From assembly GCA_019359495.1 (NCBI GenBank), contig JAHHHF010000098.1:22880-86879 (forward strand): DNA of 64,000 nucleotides, read 5' to 3'. Below are positions 35,501 to 43,401 of the stretch, in pieces. Each line of letters starts with the position of its first letter. Position 1 is the first letter of the stretch. Source of the DNA: Goleter apudmare HA4340-LM2 (GTDB lineage: Bacteria > Cyanobacteriota > Cyanobacteriia > Cyanobacteriales > Nostocaceae). A program made the translations under genes and the position numbers. A model generated the notes under the pieces. It was given only the letters and a program-made list of their open reading frames with translations. It was not told the DNA's origin and made no database searches.

Positions 35501-35691
35501 TAATCTTCCTCCAACTGAGCCTGTCTCCAGATATTTTTTAGAGTACCGATTGGTACATCAACATTTGGCTTACCAGACACCGTCACTGTACCGGGTTTAT
35601 CAGGATGTTTAAACTGTCGATGACTACCTCTGGTTCTATCAATATACCAACCATCAGCTTCCAGTCACTTGATAACTTCGCGTACTTTCAT
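35500..35691 (-). pseudogene. hicA: hicA toxin gene interrupted by an early TGA
   Basis: ATG at 35691 begins MKVREVIK, then TGA (35667-35665) where HicA proteins have Arg or another residue, then LEADGWYIDRTRGSHRQFKH and on to a TAA at 35500. The rest is a normal HicA: double-stranded-RNA-binding-like fold with the catalytic His in GSHRQF and GTLKNIWRQA at the end. No second ATG restores the frame downstream. One CGA-to-TGA transition would explain the stop. Unless it is a base-calling error, the toxin is dead. Confidence 0.88.
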
Positions 35692-35774
35692 GCGATCGCT
35701 TATCTGTACAAGTAAAATTTTTATTTAAAAATAAAAGAGGAGTGACGCACATTAGCTTATCACTCACATAAATG

Positions 35775-36383
35775 TTAACCAATGGGATGATTCCCTGGAT
35801 TCACCGCATGAATATACTCACTACCTGAGTGGGGTCTACCTCGCTTATAATGGGCTTCTCCTGGTTGACCCCATCCTAACTGTAAGATGATTTCTAAGAA
35901 GTTAGAATTTTCCCACTTCCATAGACTTGCCCATTCTGTTCTCTGAGCAATTCTCTTGACATCTGGTATGACAATTTGTTGATGTTGTTTGCTGTTATTA
36001 AAGCTGAGGTATAAGTCCATTTCCCTAGTGACTTCATCCCAAAATTCCAAGATAGAATTTTTTGCAGCCTTTAATATTTCCAAGTCACTGGTGAGAGCAA
36101 TTAACTCACTATCGATGTTGGGATAACGCAAAGTTCTACCTTTGACCTTCACTTCATGCCAGATGAGACCTGAAACATGATTTTCTTGCTGATAGTTGTG
36201 AATGGCAGCTTTAAAATCTTGATAGGCGGTGAACTTTTGCAGCCCATCTGTTCTGATAAACTGGTCAATTAGAGGATTGCCAGAGGCTGTCATCTCTAAC
36301 TTCAGGCGTTCCCCTTTCAGGCAAGCTTGACGTTCGGCTGCCAAAACTTGGATTAGCTCTTCGGTAGTATAAACCTTTGACAT
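35775..36383 (-). CDS. Hypothetical protein
   Basis: The 202-residue soluble product starts MSKVYTTEELIQVLAAERQACLKGERLKLE. Helix-rich N-terminal half, Trp-rich C-terminal half (RTEWASLWKWENSNFLEIILQLGWGQ), and a Gly/His-rich tail ending NPGNHPIG. No catalytic motif, membrane segment or signal peptide is visible, and I do not recognise the family. It is on the same strand as the hic genes but 84 bp upstream, and may be read into them. The start is followed upstream by heptamer-like ATGACTCTTGACCAATGACT text. Confidence 0.65.
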   Translation of the reverse strand: MSKVYTTEELIQVLAAERQACLKGERLKLEMTASGNPLIDQFIRTDGLQKFTAYQDFKAAIHNYQQENHVSGLIWHEVKVKGRTLRYPNIDSELIALTSDLEILKAAKNSILEFWDEVTREMDLYLSFNNSKQHQQIVIPDVKRIAQRTEWASLWKWENSNFLEIILQLGWGQPGEAHYKRGRPHSGSEYIHAVNPGNHPIG

Positions 36384-36510
36384 CAGAACACACTCTATTA
36401 GTCATTGGTCAAGAGTCATTAGTTTGGAACTATGATTTAACTCTTATAGTAGTTATTGAAATTATCTCTTGATGTAACTGAGAATGTAGTATCAGATAGG
36501 ACTAAAAATT

Positions 36511-36535
36511 AGGGCAGACCAATTTGGTCTACCCT
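36511..36535 (-). terminator. Terminator of the thioredoxin-like gene
   Basis: On the minus strand AGGGTAGACC, loop AAATT, GGTCTGCCCT, then AATTTTTAG: a 10-bp stem with one G-T pair and a short T run, 6 bp after the stop codon. Confidence 0.78.
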
Positions 36536-36540
36536 CGAAG

Positions 36541-37122
36541 TTACTTACTTAACTCACTACTGAACTCATTAAAGGCACGCCGCTTTAACTGTACTGTTTC
36601 GGTACTGGGTAATAAATTAAATATTTCTCGAAATTTACCGTCGATCGCTTCAAAGGGTACTTGACCTTTCTGATTTAAGACTACTTGACCTGACTGATTC
36701 AAGACCACTACTTGAGGCACAGATCCAGTATAGTAGTAACCTGGTTCCGTAGGTTCATAGGACTGTTTGGCAGGGATAGTATCAACATTGATGGGGATAA
36801 TCTCAGCTACCTTGCCATAAAATTCTTGTACTCGTGAAATGGAAATAGCATATTCCTTAGAATCTTTGCTGTCATCTAGATAGAATGCCAAAAAGATGGG
36901 TCTATGTTCCTCTAGCGACTTTGCGAGTGTCTCTCTAGGTGGCACTAGTGAACCATTGCCAGCATAAACCACAAAAATGTTGCCGTCGTAATTGTCATCT
37001 TTAATACCTGCTGATGCGGGTTGGATGACAATCAACAGACAAACCAGCAGGATAAGTACTGAAGAAATTAACCGCAGCCAGACAAGTTTCTTCTGTAAAA
37101 AAAGCAACTTTATACGACTCAT
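36541..37122 (-). CDS. Thioredoxin-fold thylakoid protein without CxxC (photosystem I accumulation-factor-like)
   Basis: The 193-residue product has a basic N-terminus and a membrane segment (about 16-34) ending ASAG, then a lumen- or stroma-facing domain. NIFVVYAGNGSLVPPRETLAKSLEEHRPIFLAFYLDD (abbreviated by its FLAFYLDD strand) and YYTGSVPQVVVLNQSGQVV, with the cis-proline in SVPQ, give a thioredoxin fold. The active-site CxxC is replaced by DSKD/SKE-type residues and the mature part contains no cysteine, so it cannot do dithiol chemistry. Cyanobacterial proteins of this kind (Slr1796-like) are reported to help photosystem I accumulate. Monocistronic with a clear terminator. Confidence 0.78.
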   Translation of the reverse strand: MSRIKLLFLQKKLVWLRLISSVLILLVCLLIVIQPASAGIKDDNYDGNIFVVYAGNGSLVPPRETLAKSLEEHRPIFLAFYLDDSKDSKEYAISISRVQEFYGKVAEIIPINVDTIPAKQSYEPTEPGYYYTGSVPQVVVLNQSGQVVLNQKGQVPFEAIDGKFREIFNLLPSTETVQLKRRAFNEFSSELSK

Positions 37123-37782
37123 AATAAGGAACCTTTAGAGCTATTTTTTGTAAGTGTGTACTGAAGGACGCAAACATCCCTGAATCTATGATTACGCCTA
37201 TGCACCATTTTGAAACATCGAAGTACCCAAAATCAAAGAAAAACCTCACTCTGTGCTTGCGGTACGGTGTACACAGAAATCTCGCCAAAGGTTTACAACT
37301 GTTGTCTAATAGCCAAATTCCTCTAAAAGAGGACTAAAACATTTTTTATTTCTGAGTCTAGTCAATTTCAATGGACTTTTGCTGTGAGGCTCTTATTTAC
37401 AATCCCAGCCGGGATATGGTTTTTCCCGAATTGTGTTTAAGTAGGTAAGCAAAATAAACCCAACTATGTAAAGAAAAATAAATGAGGCTAAAACCCTCTT
37501 CCCTCCTGCCCTCTGCCTCCTGCCTTATTCCAACGATCAATTCTTCCACCCACCTACTGACACCGTAGACTTACTTAGGGGAGAGTGGAGGAAAATAACT
37601 GATCGCCTATTCCCTATCGATGAAATCTTCCCGGCTTTTGCGGATATGAGGTTTTGGTTGGTGAATGTTGAATTTTAAATTAGCTATAGCTGGCTTTTTA
37701 GGCAAGGATTCGTTAAACTCACAAGATTAAATTAAAACTCAAGGCTATCAGTTACTAATTGCTAGAAGAGTAGGGTACGGAT
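37123..37782. other. Spacer between divergent genes
   Basis: 660 bp. It includes a purine/pyrimidine-rich CCCTCTTCCCTCCTGCCCTCTGCC-type run near 37495-37530, distantly like the repeats at 43146 and 52005. A CCAGCCGGGATATGG-type hairpin lies near 37410. Reverse-strand frames seen in 37001-37288 overlap the previous gene and lack support. Confidence 0.45.
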
Positions 37783-39120
37783 GTGGGAAAGAAAATAGAA
37801 TTTATAGATAGACTAAGACTGGGTTTGGCGGTGTCAGTAGCCAAAAGTGTGACCTTTGTAGTGCGATCGCTGCGCCTCGGTGCTGCTAGTGTATTACCAG
37901 GCTCAATTGCTCGTCGCATTGCACCCCAATTACTGCAATTATTGAGTCAGCAAGTGAAAAATGGGGTGATTCTGATTGCTGGGACTAACGGTAAAACCAC
38001 GACATCGCTGCTGTTAAAAACAATTCTAGAACGGAAAGGCTACCGGATTGCTCATAACTCTACAGGCGCAAATCTAGAAAACGGTTTGATGACAGCAATG
38101 TTAGAAACCACCAACTTGGTGGGGACGCTGGATGTTGATTATGCCATTCTAGAAGTGGATGAGAATATTGTACCGAAGGTATTAGCGCCACTCCAACCGC
38201 ACATCATCCTCTGTTTAAATTTGTTCCGTGATCAACTTGATAGATATGGTGAAGTTGATACGATTAGTAAACGGTGGACAAAGGTAATCTCTACACTCCC
38301 CACAGAAACAGTAGTAATTCCCAATGCTGATGACCCGACTTTATCTTATCTTGGTCAGCAGTTACCCCAAAAAGTGTTGTTTTTTGGTTTGAATGAACCA
38401 GAACAATATTTAGAAGCTATTCCTCACGCTGTTGATTCGATTTATTGTCCCAGATGTGGACATTCTCTAGATTACAAAGGTGTTTACTTGTCACATTTGG
38501 GCGATTTTACTTGTCCTAGTTGCGGCTTTAGTAAAAGTCAACCAGCCCTTGAGAGTAGTGAATGGCAACAAATTCTGGTGGGTTTATACAACAAATATAA
38601 TACTCTAGCTGCTGCTACGGCTGCGAAGGAATTGGGAGTTGATGAAGCTAGCATCCGCGATACTGTTAACAACTTTCAAGCAGCTTTTGGCCGTGCAGAA
38701 GATTTAGAAATTCAAGGTAAAAAGGTACGGATTCTTTTATCAAAAAACCCTGTAGGGACGAATGAAACCATTCGAGTGGTGACTCAAAGTACAGACAAAA
38801 CTACATTACTAGTTTTGAACGATCGCACACCCGATGGTACTGATGTATCTTGGATTTGGGATGTTGACACTGAGAAATTAGTCGAACGGGGAGGAACCCT
38901 AGTAGTTAGTGGCGATCGCGTCTATGATCTGGCGTTACGTCTCCGTTATAGTGAGAAAGCTGCCGACTCTCAACTAAATTTGATTGTACAAGAAGATTTA
39001 CGACAGGCGATCGCTACAGCATTAGAGCATACACCAGACAATGAAACCTTACACATTCTGCCAACTTATTCAGCAATGCTAGAAGTGCGGGAAGTTCTCA
39101 CCGGACGGAAAATTCTTTAG
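37783..39120 (+). CDS. murT: Lipid II isoglutaminyl synthase, Mur-ligase subunit MurT
   Basis: With GatD it amidates D-glutamate of the lipid II stem peptide. The 445 residues (GTG start) have the Mur-ligase ATP site GTNGKTTT (67-74), DEN at about 125-127, NLFRDQLDRYGE (146-157), and a MurT-specific zinc ribbon with Cys222, Cys225, Cys244 and Cys247. The C-terminal domain (DUF1727) covers the last 130 residues and includes NDRTPDGTDVSWIWDVD. MurT/GatD is best known in Gram-positive bacteria; its presence here agrees with some cyanobacteria having the pair. gatD lies 1.1 kb downstream on the same strand, with an unrelated reverse-strand gene between. Confidence 0.92.
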   Translation: MGKKIEFIDRLRLGLAVSVAKSVTFVVRSLRLGAASVLPGSIARRIAPQLLQLLSQQVKNGVILIAGTNGKTTTSLLLKTILERKGYRIAHNSTGANLENGLMTAMLETTNLVGTLDVDYAILEVDENIVPKVLAPLQPHIILCLNLFRDQLDRYGEVDTISKRWTKVISTLPTETVVIPNADDPTLSYLGQQLPQKVLFFGLNEPEQYLEAIPHAVDSIYCPRCGHSLDYKGVYLSHLGDFTCPSCGFSKSQPALESSEWQQILVGLYNKYNTLAAATAAKELGVDEASIRDTVNNFQAAFGRAEDLEIQGKKVRILLSKNPVGTNETIRVVTQSTDKTTLLVLNDRTPDGTDVSWIWDVDTEKLVERGGTLVVSGDRVYDLALRLRYSEKAADSQLNLIVQEDLRQAIATALEHTPDNETLHILPTYSAMLEVREVLTGRKIL

Positions 39121-39213
39121 CTAGTTAGTAGTAAGTAGGGTGCGTAACGCGCTTCGCGGTCACACACCCTACTTACTTCAATCACTAACACCGATTTTTT
39201 GATTTGTCAGTCG
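39121..39213. terminator. Shared hairpin between convergent genes
   Basis: AGTAGGGTGCGTAACGCG and CACACCCTACTTACTT can pair around a CTTCGCGG centre. It sits in the 93-bp gap between murT and the convergent gene and could end both transcripts. The sequence is of a repeat type (GGTGCGTTA-like) also seen at 60230-60265. Confidence 0.5.
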
Positions 39214-39993
39214 CTAAACTAAATAACTGGTATTCGGGACAATCGGAAAGAAAGCGTATTCATACCAAGCAGTCCAGATAAAACTTCTTAACCACCGTTG
39301 ACGCTTTTCGGGACTGAATTCATATTCAAATACTCCGCGAGATGCATCAATAGAAGATAGGTGAGAATTGCAACCGCAACCATGTTGATAGGTAAAACCA
39401 TATTTAGAGGCGATGCTTTGCACTTTCATTTGCATTGCAAAGACTTTACCTGCGTGGAGTATAGCATCCCAAGAACGCTTATGTTTAATATCCCGCTTAT
39501 CAAACCTTAAAGCCCGTTCTTCAAATACATGATCCCGGTAAATTGGTGCTAGATGTACATGATAAAAGCTAGCTGGTAGTTCATATCCAAATTCTTGAAA
39601 AAGTTCCATCCCGATGTGAGCTACTTTTACTTCATTTGCATACTCTGCTCCTTTTGATTCTACATCTTGAAGTATTGCTGCAAAATCTGGATAGCTACTT
39701 TTTATCAAGTCATATCCGTAGAATTCTAGGGTTTCCCAGGCTAACTTGCCAAATAGCTGACAGAATGACGATTGAAGATATTCTAGTTCTGGATGTTCGT
39801 TAAATAAGTCAACATCACCTTGTTCTAACTTATATTGAAACAACTGTGCCATCTCAACATAACTCTGTGGATCAGAGATGCCGACATTTGCGACACCTTT
39901 GGCGATATCTTGCCACACAGAAGGTAGTTGCGACACAGCAACTGCATTTTCAAACGCAATTACCGTCAAATTGGGAGCTTCAATCGCTTGCAT
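39214..39993 (-). CDS. Unknown protein with HGCGCNSH motif
   Basis: The 259-residue product has no membrane segment or signal peptide. It looks mainly helical, with a central Glu/Phe-rich part and a C-terminal third containing TYQHGCGCNSHLSS (two cysteines and two histidines in eight residues, a possible metal site) and the RWLRSFIWTAWYEYAFFP aromatic cluster. Conserved-looking segments and codon use agree with a real gene. I do not recognise the family. It lies between murT and gatD on the opposite strand. A role in peptidoglycan is not supported by anything in the protein itself. Confidence 0.7.
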   Translation of the reverse strand: MQAIEAPNLTVIAFENAVAVSQLPSVWQDIAKGVANVGISDPQSYVEMAQLFQYKLEQGDVDLFNEHPELEYLQSSFCQLFGKLAWETLEFYGYDLIKSSYPDFAAILQDVESKGAEYANEVKVAHIGMELFQEFGYELPASFYHVHLAPIYRDHVFEERALRFDKRDIKHKRSWDAILHAGKVFAMQMKVQSIASKYGFTYQHGCGCNSHLSSIDASRGVFEYEFSPEKRQRWLRSFIWTAWYEYAFFPIVPNTSYLV

Positions 39994-40239
39994 ACAATCT
40001 CCAAGTAGAGAACAATGTATCTGTTAGTTAAACAAAGTTAACTTTTTTTGAAATTTGCACCAAAATAGTGTAACTGTTTACCCAGTATTTAGTAAATTCA
40101 CAGTTATCTGTGGAGATTATGGCTAGCTTACAATTACAAAACTGTTACGTAAAATACTGAAAACCGATAACGTATACACCGGATTCGGCGATCATCGGGA
40201 GAAAAAGGTTATGAATTATTCAGTTATGAGTGAGGTGTT

Positions 40240-41058
40240 ATGAGTTTTCAAGAATTGGAAATTACCATTGGTTGGCTATATCCGACGTTGATGAGTACCT
40301 ATGGCGATCGCGGTAATGTGATTACTATAGAACGTCGCGCGCAGTGGCGGGGATACAGTGTCAAAGTCTTACCCCTAGACCAAAACGCCACAGCCGCAGA
40401 TATTAAATCAGTAGATGTAATAGTTGGTGGTGGCGCACAAGACCGTCAGCAAGAAATCGTCATGCGGGATTTGCAAGGCGCGAAAGCCGAGGCCATGCGA
40501 TCAAAAATTGAGAATGGTACACCAGGCGTCTTTACCTGTGGTTCACCCCAATTACTGGGACACTATTACGAACCAGGTTTAGGACAACGAATAGAAGGCT
40601 TAGGGATACTTGATTTAGTCTCCATTCATCCTGGTGAAAATACTAAACGTTGTATTGGTAACTTAGTGATTGAAGTTACAGCCTCTCGTTTGGCGCGGGA
40701 ACTGGAAGCAATGATTGGTAGCAAACCCTATCTAGTTGGTTTTGAAAATCACGGCGGACGCACCAAACTAGGGAAAGTGGAAGCCTTAGGGCGAGTGATT
40801 TACGGCTTAGGCAATAATGGTGAAGATGGCACAGAAGGAGCATTTTATCAGAATGCCATAGCCACTTACTCCCACGGGCCACTGTTGCCAAAAAATCCCT
40901 TTGTAGCTGACTGGTTAATTCAAACAGCGTTACGCCTCAAGTATCAGCAGTCCATTACCTTAACCCCGTTGGAAGATAGCTTGGCTGTGCAAGCACGGGA
41001 AGCGATGTTTAAGCGGTTAAAGGTTAATTTGCCAAGTGCAACTGCCGCTAAAGTTTAG
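40240..41058 (+). CDS. gatD: Lipid II isoglutaminyl synthase, glutamine amidotransferase subunit GatD
   Basis: This 272-residue class I amidotransferase supplies ammonia to MurT. Motifs: ITIGWLYPTLMSTYGDRGN at the start, GGGAQDRQQ (63-71), nucleophile Cys100 in FTCGSPQLLG, GFENHGGRT (167-175), and catalytic His212 in YSHGPLLPKNP. Arrangement and length are those of GatD, not of cobyric acid synthase, which carries an extra N-terminal domain. It starts with ATG after a short leader that also holds an upstream ATG in another frame. A hairpin formed by a MITE-like repeat lies 23 bp after the stop and may end transcription. Confidence 0.92.
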   Translation: MSFQELEITIGWLYPTLMSTYGDRGNVITIERRAQWRGYSVKVLPLDQNATAADIKSVDVIVGGGAQDRQQEIVMRDLQGAKAEAMRSKIENGTPGVFTCGSPQLLGHYYEPGLGQRIEGLGILDLVSIHPGENTKRCIGNLVIEVTASRLARELEAMIGSKPYLVGFENHGGRTKLGKVEALGRVIYGLGNNGEDGTEGAFYQNAIATYSHGPLLPKNPFVADWLIQTALRLKYQQSITLTPLEDSLAVQAREAMFKRLKVNLPSATAAKV

Positions 41059-41081
41059 CTGAAGGGGCACAGCATCAGCTT

Positions 41082-41127
41082 ATACCAATTTGACAAAAGA
41101 AGTCGCAAATATGATTCAAATTGGTAT
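41082..41127. mobile_element. Short MITE-like repeat with ATACCAATTTGA ends
   Basis: ATACCAATTTGA (41082-41093) and TCAAATTGGTAT (41116-41127) are perfect 12-bp inverted repeats around 22 bp. The following ATTATTTTT makes it able to act as the gatD terminator. It is the smallest member of the ATACCAATT-ended group at 14633 and 56006. Confidence 0.65.
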
Positions 41128-41251
41128 TATTTTTAAGTAAGTCGGTGAGAATAAACCAAACTATATTACGAAACCTAAATGCACTTGCAACCCTTACCAA
41201 TGAAGCCATGTACTACAAGCCGGGGAAACCTAGTCGAGCAGTGGCTGACAA

Positions 41252-42028
41252 ATGACAGATGACAATCCCCGCCAGTTATCTTTATTTGCGTCGCCTTACT
41301 TACGGTTTATAGTAACTCTTTTAGTGGTGCTGGGTTGTTTACTGCTCAACCCAACTCACTCAGCACAAGCCACATCTTCACTTACCACTGTTTACGAACA
41401 GCGAACCATTCACAGTTCAAATGGTATTGGTAAATACTATATGGGTCGAGAAATTGCCCAAGTTATGGGACACACAGGCGCAGGCTGGTTAGAAAGACCA
41501 AGCCGTGAAGCGGAGGAACAGCCGAGTAAAATAGTCAGCGTGCTCAACCTCAAACCTGATGATGTGGTAGCGGATATTGGTGCTGGTACAGGCTACCTCA
41601 GCTTTCGTGTTGCGCCGTTATTAACAAAAGGTAAGGTGTTGGCTGTAGACATTCAGCCAGAAATGCTGGAGATTATTGAGTTTTTCAAACAAGAGAAACA
41701 TATCTCCAATGTTGAACCTATTTTGGCCAGCATGACCAACCCCAATCTACCAGATGCAAGTGTGGATTTAGCGGTGATGGTGGATGCTTACCATGAACTA
41801 GAGTATCCCCAAGAAGTGATGCAAGGAATTGTCAAAGCACTTAAACCCGGTGGTAAGGTCGTGTTGGTAGAATATCGGGGCGAAAATCCGTTTATCATGA
41901 TTAAACGTTTGCACAAGATGACTCAAAAGCAAGTCCGCCAGGAAATGCAAGCTGTTGGTTTGGTTTGGCGAGAAACTAAAAATTTGTTACCGCAGCAACA
42001 TTTAATGGTATTTGAAAAGCAGGTTTAA
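41252..42028 (+). CDS. SAM-dependent methyltransferase with N-terminal signal/anchor
   Basis: The 258 residues begin with a membrane segment (about 18-38) followed by THSAQA, which looks like a signal-peptide cleavage site. Such export is unusual for a SAM enzyme because SAM is cytosolic, so it may instead be an anchor. The class I fold is clear: ADIGAGTGYLSFRVAPL (about 108-124), LAVDIQPEMLE, the MVDAYHELEYP strand, and LKPGGKVVLVEYRGE. The first part of the mature region, IHSSNGIGKYYMGREIAQVMGHTGAGWLERP, with its GWLERPxRE segment, matches a known exported methyltransferase type of unknown substrate. Confidence 0.85.
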   Translation: MTDDNPRQLSLFASPYLRFIVTLLVVLGCLLLNPTHSAQATSSLTTVYEQRTIHSSNGIGKYYMGREIAQVMGHTGAGWLERPSREAEEQPSKIVSVLNLKPDDVVADIGAGTGYLSFRVAPLLTKGKVLAVDIQPEMLEIIEFFKQEKHISNVEPILASMTNPNLPDASVDLAVMVDAYHELEYPQEVMQGIVKALKPGGKVVLVEYRGENPFIMIKRLHKMTQKQVRQEMQAVGLVWRETKNLLPQQHLMVFEKQV

Positions 42029-42090
42029 TCAGGACTTGCGAATTGAAGCATATATTTATTTAACGTAAGTCCTAATGATCCAAAACCGTC

Positions 42091-42393
42091 TCATGTTGGA
42101 TTTAATGGAATGATGCTGGCGATTTTATTGACACTATCCCAAACAATCCAGCTACAAGAATTATCTACATCATCTTTGTTATTGGTGACTTTAAAATACA
42201 ACTTGTCTTTGCCTTTGGTTTCAATAGCAAAGTCAGCATTTTGAGCATAAACGACCTTAAAACCTCGTTCACGTAGACAATACATTACCCAAGCTTTCAA
42301 TGAGTGCTTATATGGTTCATGGGGAATAGGCGGTTTGGTAATTATTGCTTCTTCCAGCACTGTCAACATCTGCGTTGATATCATAGTGGTCAT
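42091..42393 (-). CDS. Small hypothetical protein
   Basis: The 100-residue product (MTTMISTQM start; an alternative ATG follows three codons later) has ERGFKVVYAQNADFAIETKGKDKLYFKV in its middle. The spacing of Asp, then ExK resembles the core of the PD-(D/E)XK nuclease fold (DFAIETKGK), but no second domain is present, so this is only a hint. The C-terminus carries SCSWIVWDSVNKIASIIPLNP. Heptamer-type repeats precede the start codon. Family not recognised. Confidence 0.6.
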   Translation of the reverse strand: MTTMISTQMLTVLEEAIITKPPIPHEPYKHSLKAWVMYCLRERGFKVVYAQNADFAIETKGKDKLYFKVTNNKDDVDNSCSWIVWDSVNKIASIIPLNPT

Positions 42394-42454
42394 TGGTTAT
42401 TTGTTATTAGTCATTTGTTACTGGTCAAAGGTCATGCTGATTATCCATTCCCTA

Positions 42455-42919
42455 TCATGAGACTGGATCACAACGAATCTCGATCATAAAGCCATCGGGA
42501 TCGTAGAAGTAGACACCTCTACCAGTGGGACGAGTGACTGGGCCATGAGCGATCGCTATTTGATTATCTCTTAGCACTGCCACCGCTTGCTCAAATAACT
42601 GGGGGTCGATGTCAAAAGCGAGATGGTAGGCTCTAGTGAAGGTCTTCTCAGGATTAGGATCTGGTGGTGATAATTCTGGTTCGCCGAATAAGTCTAAAAT
42701 TGTGCCATCGGGGGTGATGAAGTTGGCAACTTTCCCAGATGCTACTAGTTCTAACAGGGTTGCGGGTACTTCTTCGCCAGTGAGTTCATGTAAACCCAAT
42801 ATCGTACCGTAAAAGTATCGAGAAGCTTGCATATCCTTAACGTTAAGGGCGATGTGATGCACTCTTCGCAAATCACCGGGTACAAGCACACTTTTCACAA
42901 ATTTGGGGCTAGATAACAT
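42455..42919 (-). CDS. VOC-superfamily (glyoxalase/dioxygenase fold) protein
   Basis: The 154 residues form two beta-alpha-beta-beta-beta units. Metal ligands typical of the fold are His22 or His23 (VHHIALNVKDM), His in AYHLAFDIDP (about 98), and Glu at IEIRCDP near the end. YFYDPDGFMIEI is the classical C-terminal strand pair. This could be a glyoxalase, fosfomycin-resistance-like transferase or dioxygenase. The substrate is not deducible. Monocistronic. Confidence 0.85.
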   Translation of the reverse strand: MLSSPKFVKSVLVPGDLRRVHHIALNVKDMQASRYFYGTILGLHELTGEEVPATLLELVASGKVANFITPDGTILDLFGEPELSPPDPNPEKTFTRAYHLAFDIDPQLFEQAVAVLRDNQIAIAHGPVTRPTGRGVYFYDPDGFMIEIRCDPVS

Positions 42920-43145
42920 AACAATTCAAAATTCAAAATTCAAAATTATAGCGGTTTTCAGACGAGTGAAGTACAGTTTTAAATCGCAAAACCCGTAGGG
43001 GCGGGGTTTCCCCGCCTTTGATTGTGTTGCGTTCAACCGAGAAAGGCTATAAAGACATTTTCAGGCGTCAGGCGGGGATTTATATTCTGACTGTAGCTTG
43101 CTTCCCGCAGGGTAAGGGGACTAGGTGTAGAAGTATCAGTGGAAA

Positions 43146-43238
43146 AAACAAAACTAAGTTAAGAAAGGTAAACAAAGCTATAGCCATCTTCCCTCTGCCT
43201 TGTTATAACGATAATTTTTAACACTGAGCTACTTAAGA
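43146..43238. repeat. Dispersed ~95-bp repeat, copy A
   Basis: From AAAACAAAACTAAGTTAAG through CTGCCTTGTTATAACGATA to CACTGAGCTACTTAAGAG, this segment is closely similar to the reverse complement of 52005-52098. Long identical blocks include CTAAGTTAAGAAAGGTAAAC and CCTTGTTATAACGATAATTT. It lies between the VOC gene and the P-type ATPase. The 67-codon forward frame across it is most likely fortuitous. Confidence 0.72.
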
Positions 43239-43401
43239 GAGAGATTAGCTGGAAGCTGGCTAAAAGCATAGTACTCACTTTTAAATCATATTTGTTTGCA
43301 ACACTATACTTACGGGTCATGCTTTAGTAATTAGCTAACAACTAGAAGCACAGCTAATAGTCTTAATTTACCCTGTCAGCGTTAATATAAGGGCGAATAA
43401 G

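Noticed and set aside
43018..43221. 67-codon forward frame
   Set aside because: It overlaps a dispersed repeat that also occurs inverted elsewhere; no protein features.
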